Origin: Streptomyces sp. ADI95-17
Lineage (GTDB): Bacteria > Actinomycetota > Actinomycetes > Streptomycetales > Streptomycetaceae
Assembly: GCF_003846175.1 (NCBI RefSeq)
Contig: NZ_ML123049.1
Location: forward strand, 1 to 42,495
Length of the DNA stretch: 42,495 nt
Reading direction: 5' to 3'
Under the pieces are notes generated by a model. It saw only the letters and a list, made by a program, of their open reading frames with translations, ran no database searches and was not told the origin of the DNA. Both the position numbers and the translations under genes were made by a program. Positions 31,275 through 39,819 of this stretch are shown piece after piece. Within the stretch, counting starts at the first letter, position 1. Each line of letters opens with the position of its first letter.

Positions 31275-31297
31275 TTGTCAGTGGCAGGGGTTAGCGT
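31275..31297 (+). promoter_or_regulatory. PafBC (RecA-NDp) promoter of recA
   Basis: TTGTCAGTG (31275-31283), an 8-base spacer, TAGCGT (31292-31297): a full match to TTGTCRGTG-N8-TAnnnT, the LexA-independent DNA-damage promoter bound by PafBC in mycobacteria and other actinobacteria. It would start transcription about 35 bases before the recA ATG. Confidence 0.8.
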
Positions 31298-31340
31298 CTT
31301 TGACGTGAAGCGATCGACTCAAGCAAATCGGGTGGAACCC

Positions 31341-32468
31341 ATGGCAGGAACCGACCGCGAGAAGGCGCTGGACGCCGCACTCGCACAGATTGAACGGCAA
31401 TTCGGCAAGGGCGCGGTGATGCGCCTCGGTGAGCGGCCGAACGAGCCCATCGAAGTCATCCCCACCGGGTCGACCGCCCTCGACGTGGCCCTCGGCGTCG
31501 GCGGTCTGCCGCGCGGCCGTGTGGTGGAGGTGTACGGACCGGAATCCTCCGGTAAGACGACGCTGACGCTGCACGCGGTGGCGAACGCGCAGAAGCTCGG
31601 CGGCTCGGTCGCCTTCATCGACGCGGAGCACGCCCTCGACCCCGAGTACGCGAAGAAGCTCGGCGTCGACATCGACAGCCTCATCCTGTCCCAGCCGGAC
31701 AACGGCGAGCAGGCCCTTGAGATCGTGGACATGCTGGTCCGCTCCGGCGCCCTCGACCTGATCGTCATCGACTCCGTCGCGGCGCTCGTGCCGCGCGCGG
31801 AGATCGAGGGCGAGATGGGTGACTCGCACGTGGGTCTCCAGGCCCGTCTGATGAGCCAGGCGCTCCGCAAGATCACCAGCGCGCTCAACCAGTCCAAGAC
31901 CACCGCGATCTTCATCAACCAGCTCCGCGAGAAGATCGGTGTGATGTTCGGCTCGCCGGAGACCACGACCGGTGGCCGGGCGCTCAAGTTCTACGCCTCG
32001 GTGCGCCTCGACATCCGCCGGATCGAGACGCTGAAGGACGGCACCGACGCCGTCGGCAACCGCACCCGCGTCAAGGTCGTCAAGAACAAGGTCGCGCCGC
32101 CGTTCAAGCAGGCCGAGTTCGACATCCTCTACGGCCAGGGCATCAGCCGCGAGGGCGGTCTGATCGACATGGGCGTGGAGCACGGCTTCGTCCGCAAGGC
32201 GGGCGCCTGGTACACGTACGAGGGCGACCAGCTCGGCCAGGGCAAGGAGAACGCCCGCAACTTCCTCAAGGACAACCCCGATCTCGCCAACGAGATCGAG
32301 AAGAAGATCCTGGAGAAGCTGGGTGTCGGAGTCAGGCCCGACGACAGCGCCGCCGAGTCCGGTGCGGACGCGGCGGGCGGTGCCGCGGCTCCGGCCGAGA
32401 GCGCGAAGTCGGTGCCCGCCCCGGCCGGAAAGTCCAAGCCGGCCAAGACCGCGGCGGCCAAGAGCTAG
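31341..32468 (+). CDS. recA: RecA recombinase
   Basis: The 375-residue RecA performs strand exchange in recombinational repair and triggers LexA self-cleavage. Walker A is GPESSGKT (66-73); Walker B LIVIDSVAAL, the L2 loop FINQLREKIGVMFGSPETTTGG and the KVVKNK segment are all present. The C terminus is an Ala/Lys/Pro-rich tail typical of Streptomyces. ATG at 31341 (MAGTDREK) has GGTGG upstream; longer frames to 31203 would read through the promoters. It is followed after three bases by recX. Control: LexA-type box plus PafBC-type promoter in the leader. Confidence 0.98.
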   Translation: MAGTDREKALDAALAQIERQFGKGAVMRLGERPNEPIEVIPTGSTALDVALGVGGLPRGRVVEVYGPESSGKTTLTLHAVANAQKLGGSVAFIDAEHALDPEYAKKLGVDIDSLILSQPDNGEQALEIVDMLVRSGALDLIVIDSVAALVPRAEIEGEMGDSHVGLQARLMSQALRKITSALNQSKTTAIFINQLREKIGVMFGSPETTTGGRALKFYASVRLDIRRIETLKDGTDAVGNRTRVKVVKNKVAPPFKQAEFDILYGQGISREGGLIDMGVEHGFVRKAGAWYTYEGDQLGQGKENARNFLKDNPDLANEIEKKILEKLGVGVRPDDSAAESGADAAGGAAAPAESAKSVPAPAGKSKPAKTAAAKS

Positions 32469-32471
32469 ACC

Positions 32472-33203
32472 GTGACGCGTCGTACGGAGTGGCCGGTCGG
32501 CGCCACTGACCAGCACGCCGGACCCGGCCGCGGAAGCGCCGCCGGGCACATGGCCGGGTCCGAGGGCGCGTACGAGCCGGAGGCCGGTCCCGGCCGTGAC
32601 ACGGGCTCGGACGCCGGATTCGGCGAGGGGGCGGGCCGCCGTGCCCGTTCCCGCACCAGGAGCAGCGGCTCCCCTTCCTCGTCGAGGGCCGAGAAAGGGG
32701 AGCCGCGAGACCCGGTCGAGCAGGCGCGCAACATCTGTCTGCGCCTACTCACCGGGACCCCGCGCACGCGCAAGCAGCTTGCGGACGCTCTGCGCAAGCG
32801 GGAGATCCCGGACGAGGCGGCCGAAGAAGTGCTCTCGCGCTTCGAGGACGTCGGGCTGATCGACGATGCGGCGTTCGCGGACGCCTGGGTGGAGTCCCGG
32901 CATCACGGGCGCGGACTGGCCCGCCGGGCTCTCGTCCGTGAGCTGCGCACCAAGGGGGTGGACTCCGCCGTGATCGACGAGGCCGTCGGGCAGCTCGACT
33001 CGGAGCAGGAGGAGGCGACCGCCCGCGAGCTGGTCGCGCGAAAACTGCGCTCCACCCGTGGCCTGGACCGGGACAAGCGGCTGCGCCGCCTTGCGGGCAT
33101 GCTCGCGCGCAAGGGGTACGGGGAGGGCATGGCCCTACGGGTCGTGCGGCAGGCGCTGGAGGAAGAGGGCGAGGACACGGAGGGTCTGGACGAGCCCTTC
33201 TGA
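32472..33203 (+). CDS. recX: RecX regulatory protein
   Basis: The 243-residue RecX inhibits RecA filament extension. The three-helix RecX repeats begin near residue 80 (DPVEQARNICLRLLTGTPRT) and continue with FEDVGLIDDAAFADAWVESR, ARRALVRELRTKGVD and GLDRDKRLRRLAGMLARKGY. Residues 1-78 are a low-complexity Gly/Ala/Ser/Arg extension characteristic of streptomycete RecX. The GTG start at 32472 is three bases after the recA stop, so translation is probably coupled. Confidence 0.93.
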   Translation: MTRRTEWPVGATDQHAGPGRGSAAGHMAGSEGAYEPEAGPGRDTGSDAGFGEGAGRRARSRTRSSGSPSSSRAEKGEPRDPVEQARNICLRLLTGTPRTRKQLADALRKREIPDEAAEEVLSRFEDVGLIDDAAFADAWVESRHHGRGLARRALVRELRTKGVDSAVIDEAVGQLDSEQEEATARELVARKLRSTRGLDRDKRLRRLAGMLARKGYGEGMALRVVRQALEEEGEDTEGLDEPF

Positions 33204-33285
33204 CCGGGTGCGTACGGACTTGTGCGGGGGAGCGTCGGGGGTGCGGCCGTCCATGGTCGGACTGCCTGCGGGGGAGGCGGAGTGA

Positions 33286-33930
33286 TCACTGCCCGGCGAG
33301 GGCGGCGCGGGTGATGGTGGCGTCGATCAGGGCGAGCGCATCTGCGGCGGTGCGGCCGGGGCAGCGGTTCCAGGGCCCGATCAGCCCGGTCCAGCCCTGG
33401 GAGCGGAGTTCGGCGACGAGCCAGGCGCCGGCCCGGTCCACGGTGTCGAGGGAGCCGTAGCCCAGGCGGTGCGCGGTGAGGAGGGCACCGCAGATGCACC
33501 GTGCGCCGCGTGCGTTGCGGAGCCGGTACGGGGTGTTCTGCCAGCCCCATTCGGTCAGGATCTGCCTTGCGTAGGCGAGGTGTGTGGAGGGCCGTACCTC
33601 GGGCTGGCCGATGCGCCGCCAGGAGTGAAGCCGATCGGGGAGGACCGCGCCCAACCGCCCGGGAAGCGGCCGTTCGCGCGGCGCGGTCGCAGGCAGGGCG
33701 CGAACGGATTCGGCGATGAGCTGATCGACCGGCACGGACAGCAGGTCGCGCCAGTCGGCCGGCTGACCGCCCGGCGGCCGAACCGAGGCGCCGGGGGAGG
33801 CGGGGAGTACGGGTTCAGGGGTGGTGAGGTCCCAGCCGGCGACGATCTGCTGCCACGCCTCGGTGTCATGGAGACGAGCGGCGTGCACGTCGAACTGGTC
33901 TGGGGTGCGGGCGAGAGAGGAGGTCGGCAT
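33286..33930 (-). CDS. DUF6197-like hypothetical protein
   Basis: The 214-residue soluble protein has a C-terminal half (from about 115) with the pattern of DUF6197 proteins: HLAYARQILTEWGW, ARCICGALLTAHRLG and GLIGPWNRCPGRTAADALAL. The N-terminal half is Pro-rich and unfamiliar. Such genes turn up in variable, often phage- or element-linked parts of actinomycete genomes; function unknown. ATG at 33930 (MPTSSLARTPDQ) is supported by a GGAG about 12 bases upstream and by loss of natural-looking protein before it. It faces recX across 82 bases. The 178-bp gap on its other side holds a 12-bp palindrome TCGGGGCCCCGA (34036-34047). Confidence 0.65.
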   Translation of the reverse strand: MPTSSLARTPDQFDVHAARLHDTEAWQQIVAGWDLTTPEPVLPASPGASVRPPGGQPADWRDLLSVPVDQLIAESVRALPATAPRERPLPGRLGAVLPDRLHSWRRIGQPEVRPSTHLAYARQILTEWGWQNTPYRLRNARGARCICGALLTAHRLGYGSLDTVDRAGAWLVAELRSQGWTGLIGPWNRCPGRTAADALALIDATITRAALAGQ

Positions 33931-34108
33931 GGGTGCGAGATCTCCGTTACGTCGGTCCTTGGCGTTGAGGCCAATGTCCGTCGGGTACGGGGATTGCTCC
34001 ACCGGGACGTGGCGTACGGGTGTGTCGGGGCGGATTCGGGGCCCCGATGAGCCGAGTGCCGGTGCAGGGATGCAGGGGTGCGTAGACCGAAAGTCCTGGA
34101 CGAAAGAT

Positions 34109-36313
34109 CTAGCGGAGGCTGACCTGCCGCACCTGCTTGGGCAGTTCGGCGCGGTACGGGACCAGCCCCATCCGCCGTTGGCGCACGATGGCGGACACCT
34201 GGAGCGTTGCCTGCGCGAGCTGCCCTGCCGGTATCCGCACCACCATCGAGATCCGCTCGTCTCCCACGAGAGGCCAGATAGGTCGAGGCGGCCACTACGT
34301 AGCGTGTGGCGGAGGACCGGCGACCCTCGTTCGCATGTTCGGTCAGGGCCTGGAGTGCGGATCGGTTGCCGCCGCTGTGGCGCGAGGCGTGCGCGATCAG
34401 GTGGAGTACGGTCTCGGAACGGCGCTGATCGGACCAGTTCTCCTCGTCGGCCTGGGCCGTCATCGCCCGGTACGACTCCGTGACGTCGAACGGACCGGCC
34501 GGGCATTCCATCCGGTCCTGCGGCAGTGCGTGGAGCGCGGCGGTCATCAGCAGCCTGCGCAGGTCGGCATCGGGCCTGCCGGCGGACTCCTCGGGCAGGG
34601 CATCGATCAGTTGCCGGATCAGATTCCGGCGTCCCGTTGCGAGAGCGAGGTTGAGGGCCGCCGTGACCATCTCGGTCTTGCGCCTTCGTCCTTCGGCGCT
34701 CGTGGCCGATCCGGTGGGGACCGGTAGCAGTTCCTCGATGGTCTCGGGGACCAGCGCCTCGTCGAACAACGCGAGCATGTGCAGCAATTGAATGGAGCGT
34801 ACCGGCTCGTCGGCCGGCTTGATGAGGTCGTACGCCTCGCGGACCCATGGCAGGCAGCGGGGATCGGGCCCGTTGGGGTGAGACGTGTCGAGTACTGCCT
34901 CGACCCGGGCCCGTGAGAACAGGACGCAACCCCGGAGATGGCCGGTGGCCAGCGACTGTGCCTCCTTCAGCAGACGCGCCGCCTCCTTGAAGGGGCCGAG
35001 CGGATCGGGCATCGGGGTGAAGGCGTCCGGCTGGGTCTGGTCGGCATGGAACTCGATGCGCCGATTGACCCGGTAATCCCCTTCGGCGGCCCGCGACCTC
35101 AACTCCTGCGCACCGACCAGCGGGTGGGCCAGGGTGTCGACCAGGGCCAAGTAGGGCGCTGTGCGCGCGTCGGCCGCGTCGAGCAGCGCCCGCGCGAGTG
35201 TCTGGGCGAGCGCCTGTCGCGCCACCTCGTCGTCGGAGCCGACGTCCTGCTGGAGGCCGCGCAGCAGCTCCGTCCTCTCGTCGGCGCCGGCACAGAGCTC
35301 CTCGTAGAGACGGCCGTTGGGGAATTCGTCCAGCGCCAGCAGGCCCACCGTGCGGTGGAGGCGGCCGACGGCCCACCACACAGAACCGGGATCGGTGCCC
35401 CAACGGCGACGGGCGGTGTCGAGCAGCAGCCGGGCGAGCACGATCATCTGCCCGGCTTCGCCGCCCGAGGCGAGATTCATCGCGCTCGCCGCAGTGGACA
35501 GCACCACCGAAGGGTCCAGGGACCAGGCCGGGTCGGACGCCCTATCCACGGCCGCTCCGGGAGACAGTCTTTTCGCCGCCACCAGGGAGGCGAGGTGGGA
35601 CAGCACCCGGTTCTGCTCCAGCAGCTCCCTGTGGTGGGGTCGGATACGTCGAGTGTGCGGCGGTTCTCGGTGACCAGAGGTGATGGCGGGTCAGCCGAGA
35701 CTGTGGTCAGCCGCCCGTGGAGGTGCATCGCGTTGGCCATCACAGCGCGCCACCGCTCCGACTCCTCGGCAGTGCAATGGTCCACGGCCGTACGCAGCAT
35801 GCGGATGCTCTCGCCCAACGCCTCAAGGTCCGAGGCGAGGTGAGCCCGGTACGCGAGAGTGTGCCCGAGCCTGCCGGCTGCTTCGACGATTCCGCCCGGC
35901 GCCTCAGCGGTCCGCGAGACCTCGGTGAACGCTGTCCGGAGTACGGCGACGGCGTCGTCGACGTCCTTGAGGTCCTCGGAGTGGTCGAACTTGGCGATGA
36001 GAGTCTCGCCCGCCTGCATCCGGTAGGCACCACGCCGCGGATCGTCCTCCGCATGCCCTTCCGCCGCCTCGGAGAAGAGGGCGGCCGCCGTGTCGTACGC
36101 GGCCGCCGAGACCGCCACCTCGGCGCGGGCCCGCCAGGCCGTACCGAGCGCGTACCGCAGCACCGGCAGGGCATCGGCCGCCTCCCGCAGCGCCTCGTCG
36201 AGCGCCGTCAGGTACGCGATCACCTGGTCGATCGACTTCAGGTCCTGGCCTTCCACCGCTCGCAGGACTTCGTCCATGCACCGTTGCAGGAGTTCAGACA
36301 GTCCGACCTTCAT
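34109..36313 (-). pseudogene. Helical-repeat protein gene broken by two compensating frameshifts
   Basis: A 735-codon gene starts at ATG 36313 (MKVGLSELLQRCMDEVL) with an excellent GGGGGAG site. The first about 205 codons are TPR-like helices (DLKDVDDAVAVLRTAF, DLEALGESIRMLRTAV) as in CHAT/TPR proteins. Between 35690 and 35610 the natural protein moves to another frame (RELLEQNRVLSHLASL), which stays convincing to AASTYLAS near 34290. It then returns to the first frame (VGDERISMVVRIPAGQLAQ) and ends at 34109 with KQVRQVSLR. The two shifts cancel. Without them the frames run into stops at 35477 or deep inside the next gene. No CHAT protease motif is visible. True mutations, sequencing errors and recoding remain possible. 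Confidence 0.7.
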
Positions 36314-36327
36314 ATGCTCTCTCCCCC

Positions 36328-36627
36328 GAGTCCGCCGCCCACGCGGTGATCCAGCCCAGGCACGGACGGGCGACGCTCGGCATGATGCTCGGTGAGACCG
36401 GGAACGCACGCGCGAAGTTCACCGTCGCCGTCCCGACGCCCGCCGACAAGGACCCGATCGCACCGGTCGAGGCGATGATGCGGACCCTGTGGGACGGGCA
36501 GACCTCCCGGCACGGGAACCAGGGCGGCACCGTGTCGGAGAGTCTCGACTCCGCACGGGCCGGAGTGCACTTCGCGGCTGCGCTTGTGCAGTGGTTCACC
36601 TCGGGGGCCGTGGCGCGCAACCCTTGA
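36328..36627 (+). pseudogene. 3' remnant of an unrecognised gene (Abi_C-like tail)
   Basis: The frame reads natural protein from ESAAHAVIQPRHGRATLG to the stop at 36627: ETGNARAKFTVAVPTPADKD, MMRTLWDGQTSRHG and VSESLDSARAGVHFAAALVQ. The end recalls the C-terminal helices of abortive-infection (Abi_C) or related proteins, but I cannot name it firmly. No start with a ribosome binding site is available: the frame begins inside the start region of the opposite-strand gene at 36313. It looks like the surviving 3' part of a gene whose front was replaced. Confidence 0.55.
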
Positions 36628-36718
36628 ACGGGTGACCGGGCCGGGCCGGGGCGCGGCCGGCGCCGTTCGGATGGCGTCGGCCCGGTGAATGGCCGGGTGG
36701 GCCGCCGTCCTGGCTGAC

Positions 36719-36784
36719 CGCCCGTCCCGGGGGCCCGCCCGTCCCGGGGGCCCGCCCGTCCCGGGGGCCCGCCCGTCCCGGGCC
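36719..36784. repeat. 17-bp minisatellite, 3.8 copies
   Basis: CGCCCGTCCCGGGGGCC repeats at 36719, 36736 and 36753, and partially at 36770. It lies directly after the rhodanese stop (36792). The unit can fold (CCCGG/CCGGG) and may act as a terminator; copy number is likely to vary between strains. Confidence 0.9.
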
Positions 36785-36791
36785 CCACCGG

Positions 36792-37223
36792 TCACACCTC
36801 GACCGGCAGCCCTGCGGCGCGCCACGCCTGGAAGCCGCCGATCAGGTCGGTCGCCCGGTGCAGGCCCAGCTGTCGCAGGGATGCCACGGCGAGGCTCGAT
36901 GCGTAGCCCTCGTTGCAGATCACCACGATCCGGAGATCGTGGCTCACCGCCTGTGGGGCTCGATGGCTTCCTCGCGGGTCGAGGCGCCACTCCAGTTCAT
37001 TGCGCTCGACGACCAGCGCCCCCGGAATCAGCCCGTCCCGTTCCCGTAGCTCCGCATAGCGGATGTCCACGAGGAGTGCGCCGTCCGCGGCGGCGGCGGA
37101 TGTCTCCTGCGGGCCGACCCGGACGTAGCCCGCCCGGACCTGTTCCAGCAGCTCATCGATCCCGATCCCGATCCCGGACCCGGCTCCGGCCGGCTCCATG
37201 TCGCCCCGGTGGCTGTCGCTCAC
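36792..37223 (-). CDS. Rhodanese-like sulfurtransferase
   Basis: The 143-residue single-domain rhodanese has the fold motifs LLVDIRYAELRERDGLIPGA and GGFQAWRAAGLPVEV. The active-site Cys103 lies in the loop CNEGYASSLA. It likely moves sulfane sulfur released during cysteine breakdown. GTG at 37223 overlaps the cysteine dioxygenase stop by four bases (GTGA), so the two are translated together. This cysteine dioxygenase-rhodanese pair is common in Streptomyces. Confidence 0.88.
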   Translation of the reverse strand: MSDSHRGDMEPAGAGSGIGIGIDELLEQVRAGYVRVGPQETSAAAADGALLVDIRYAELRERDGLIPGALVVERNELEWRLDPRGSHRAPQAVSHDLRIVVICNEGYASSLAVASLRQLGLHRATDLIGGFQAWRAAGLPVEV

Positions 37224-37768
37224 TGCCAGTCCTCCGGCCGTTCGACCTGCTCAAGGCGGAGCAGCGCGCCGTTGCGGCTGTAGCGCCGGATCCGGGGCAG
37301 CGGCGGGTAGTACGCGTGGACGGAGACGGCATGCTCGGTGTCCGACTCGTTCAGCACCTCGTGGACGTGATGGCGGCCGAACGCCCTGCCCTGGCCGGTG
37401 GCCAACTCGCGGGAACGGTCGATGCCCTCGGTGAGTTCGAGGGTCTTCCAGCCGTCGGTGGGCAGCCGGGCGGCGAGCGACAGCTCCTTGAGCGTGCCGG
37501 CCGCGGTGGTGAAGGCGCCGACCGAGTCGGCGTGGTCGTGCCAGCCCGTACCGGTGCCCGGCGGCCAGCCGATCAGCCATGCCTCGCTGCCGCCGGGCCC
37601 TTCGAGCTGGACCCAGGTACGGCCCTCGGGATCGAGGGGGAGCGAGGCGACGATCTCGGCGTCGGAGGCGACGCGGCGGACGAAGTCGAGCAGCTCCGCG
37701 GCCGTCGGACCGGAGGCGTCATCGGCGGCGGAGGACATGCGTACAGAGGGTGACGAAGGGGCAGACAC
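37220..37768 (-). CDS. Cysteine dioxygenase
   Basis: The cupin enzyme, 182 residues from this start, oxidises cysteine to cysteine sulfinate with non-heme iron. Metal histidines are in GWHDHADSVGAF (the HDH pair) and in GRHHVHEVLN; the C terminus YYPPLPRIRRY is typical of bacterial type I cysteine dioxygenase. I prefer GTG at 37768, which has AGGA eight bases upstream, over ATG at 37738 (MSSAADD), which has no ribosome binding site. The first ten residues are poorly conserved either way. It is co-translated with the downstream rhodanese, and a Cys-rich leader peptide lies 76 bases upstream. Confidence 0.88.
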   Translation of the reverse strand: MSAPSSPSVRMSSAADDASGPTAAELLDFVRRVASDAEIVASLPLDPEGRTWVQLEGPGGSEAWLIGWPPGTGTGWHDHADSVGAFTTAAGTLKELSLAARLPTDGWKTLELTEGIDRSRELATGQGRAFGRHHVHEVLNESDTEHAVSVHAYYPPLPRIRRYSRNGALLRLEQVERPEDWQ

Positions 37769-37844
37769 AGAGACCGTCCTGAGGGTTCGCGCGGACGCCC
37801 GCCCGTACGGCAGCAGCGCGCACGGCAGGGCAGGAAAAGGCGAT

Positions 37845-37892
37845 TCAGCAGGACGGCCGACACACGCAGCCCGCATAGCGGACGAGGTCCAT
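37845..37892 (-). CDS. Cys-rich leader peptide (MDLVRYAGCVCRPSC)
   Basis: A 15-codon frame begins with ATG at 37892, eight bases after an excellent GGAGGG site. It has three cysteine codons in its last seven and ends in TGA. It resembles the short leader peptides (VDLxR ... Cys) found upstream of sulfur genes in Streptomyces and mycobacteria. The next gene is cysteine dioxygenase, so ribosome stalling on Cys codons could report the cysteine level to the operon (inference). The gap to the structural gene is GC-rich and may fold, but I could not define a clear terminator/antiterminator pair by eye. Confidence 0.72.
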   Translation of the reverse strand: MDLVRYAGCVCRPSC

Positions 37893-37963
37893 ATGGACCC
37901 TCCGCCACAGGCGCACATCGGTGTCGGTCACGTTCCGGAGTACACCATCTACGTCCGCATCGG

Positions 37964-39580
37964 TCAATTGATGCCCGCAGTCTGGTCGGAACGCACGGCG
38001 GCGCGCACCGCTCCGCCACGTACCGCGTCCGCCGCCGCGAAGAGGTCCCGGGGCTGCACCCCGCCGAACGACGCCACGAGATGACCGTCCGGCCTGACCA
38101 GCAGGACGGTGTGGGCCGACGCTCCCGGGTAGCTCTCGGTCACCAGTAGCTCACCCTTCATCGGCAGGGCGTCGACGGCCGCGGCGAGGCGGGGCATGAC
38201 ACCGGCGGTCATCCAGTGACGCCGGTCCCAGACCCCGGTCCCGGGCGCCACCAGGACCACCAGAAGATGCCCCTGCCCCAGCCGTTCCCGGAGCCGTACG
38301 GTCGTGCCGTCGGGGGCCGTCACCCGCACATCGGCCACCGGCGCACCGGGGGGCGTACCGACAGATGTGTGCGCCTCGGCGCGTGGGGGCGCAAGGGGCG
38401 AATGCGAGTACGAGGGGGGCGCACCGAGGGGGCCACAGCCCAGATGTCCGTCGGCGAGCAGCGAATCGTGCTCCCGTGCGCTCCCCGGTACCAGCGTCCG
38501 CAGCCCTCCGCCGCCACGCAGTATCGGCAGCGACTGGTCCGCGGCGCGCAGCCGCGCGGCGACCGCGGCCCGGCGCTCGGCCTGGTAGCTGTCGAGCAGT
38601 ACGTCGGAGGTGCCGTGGTGCCAGTCCTGGGCCAGCTTCCAGGCCAGGTTCTCGGCGTCCCGCAGCCCCTCGTCGAGCCCCTGGGTGCCCAGTGCGCCCA
38701 GCAGATGGGCGGCGTCGCCGGCCAGGAAGGCCCGGTCGACCCGCCAGCGCAGGGCGAGCCGGTGGTGCAGCGTGTACACGCCCGTGTCCAGCAGTTCGTA
38801 CGGAGGCGTCTCCCCGCACCAGCCCGCCAGGGTGTCCCGGACCCGGGTGATCAGCGCGTCCGGGGTGACGAGCTCACCGCGCGGCGGCGGCAGCAGCCAG
38901 TCCAGCCGCCAGACACCGTCCGGCAGTGGCCGCGCCGTGACCTCGGCACCGCCGGTGCGCCACGGCGGCAGCCGGTGCAGCACGGCCTGTCCGGGCCAGG
39001 GCAGCTCGGTGCGCAGCGCCGCGACGGCATGCCGCTCCACCGCCGTACGCCCGGGGAACCGGACGTCGAGCAGTTTGCGCACGGTGGACCTGGCGCCGTC
39101 GCAGCCCACCAGGTAACTCCCGCGCCACCAGGTCGCGTTCGGCTCCCTGGTGTGCACGGTGACGCCGGTGGCGTCCTGCTCCAGGGTGTCGATCCGGCTG
39201 TACGGGGCCACCCGTACCAGCTCCTGCGCGGCCACCGCGCCCCTCAGCTCCCGCGTCAGGACGTGCTGCGGCAGATGGATGGGCGCCGGCAACGCATCGC
39301 CCTCGGCCGAGTCCTCGCCGAGCGGCAGCTCACGCACCAGCTGCTTGCGCCGCATCGACCGCCACCCGGCCCACCGCACCCCCTCGTGCCGCAGCGCCTT
39401 GCAGCCCAGCCGTTCCACCAGGGCCGCGGTGTCCTCGCGCAGCACCACGGTGCGGGCGGGGCGTGTCTCGTCCTTGCCCGGGTCCTCGTCGAGCAGGACG
39501 GAGGGCACCCCTTGCGCCGCGAGGGCGAGCGACAGCGCCAGGCCGACCGGCCCGGCACCGACGACGATCACCGGGTCCAC
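37964..39580 (-). CDS. FAD-dependent aromatic monooxygenase (PHBH family)
   Basis: The 538-residue flavoprotein hydroxylase has the Rossmann motif VVGAGPVGLALSLALAAQG at the N terminus, the DG motif GCDGARSTVRKLL and the GD motif FLAGDAAHLLGALGTQGLDE followed by NLAWKLA. Its C-terminal thioredoxin-like domain is as in MhpA and the polyketide hydroxylases PgaE/RdmE. It may act on a phenolic or polyketide substrate; no biosynthetic cluster is visible, so catabolism is equally likely. GTG at 39580 (MDPVIVVGAG) has AGGAG eight bases upstream. It appears to be a single gene in this window, with a 239-bp upstream region holding direct repeats. Confidence 0.88.
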   Translation of the reverse strand: MDPVIVVGAGPVGLALSLALAAQGVPSVLLDEDPGKDETRPARTVVLREDTAALVERLGCKALRHEGVRWAGWRSMRRKQLVRELPLGEDSAEGDALPAPIHLPQHVLTRELRGAVAAQELVRVAPYSRIDTLEQDATGVTVHTREPNATWWRGSYLVGCDGARSTVRKLLDVRFPGRTAVERHAVAALRTELPWPGQAVLHRLPPWRTGGAEVTARPLPDGVWRLDWLLPPPRGELVTPDALITRVRDTLAGWCGETPPYELLDTGVYTLHHRLALRWRVDRAFLAGDAAHLLGALGTQGLDEGLRDAENLAWKLAQDWHHGTSDVLLDSYQAERRAAVAARLRAADQSLPILRGGGGLRTLVPGSAREHDSLLADGHLGCGPLGAPPSYSHSPLAPPRAEAHTSVGTPPGAPVADVRVTAPDGTTVRLRERLGQGHLLVVLVAPGTGVWDRRHWMTAGVMPRLAAAVDALPMKGELLVTESYPGASAHTVLLVRPDGHLVASFGGVQPRDLFAAADAVRGGAVRAAVRSDQTAGIN

Positions 39581-39588
39581 GGCACGAC

Positions 39589-39618
39589 TCCTGAGATCCG
39601 TGCAGATCCTGAGATCCG
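39589..39618. repeat. 12-bp direct repeats upstream of the monooxygenase gene
   Basis: TCCTGAGATCCG occurs at 39589-39600 and 39607-39618, 18 bases apart. The proximal copy covers the ribosome binding site of the monooxygenase gene. It could be an operator or an RNA-level control site. Confidence 0.6.
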
Positions 39619-39819
39619 TTCGGACGACGCGGACGCGAGAGGCGAGCGGCTCGAAAGACGGACGGCGGGTTGAGGAGGCGTGGCGGCGGAGAGGACAGGG
39701 GGCGCGATCACAGAACGTATGCAACCTACTGCCGGTGCCCGCGTCAAGCGACACCGGAAGGCGGCGAGGGGCGGTGGCAGATCTGCCACCACCCCTCGGG
39801 ACCGCAATGCGACGAACCG

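Noticed and set aside
35477..36313. Two separate overlapping genes instead of one frameshifted gene
   Set aside because: The tail of the first frame after about 35640 is Arg/Trp/Cys-rich nonsense, and the second frame would end inside the next gene; a frameshift explains both.
37573..38019. Cys-rich 148-codon frame opposite in frame to cysteine dioxygenase
   Set aside because: It overlaps the dioxygenase in another frame and contains the leader region; only the 15-codon frame has a ribosome binding site.
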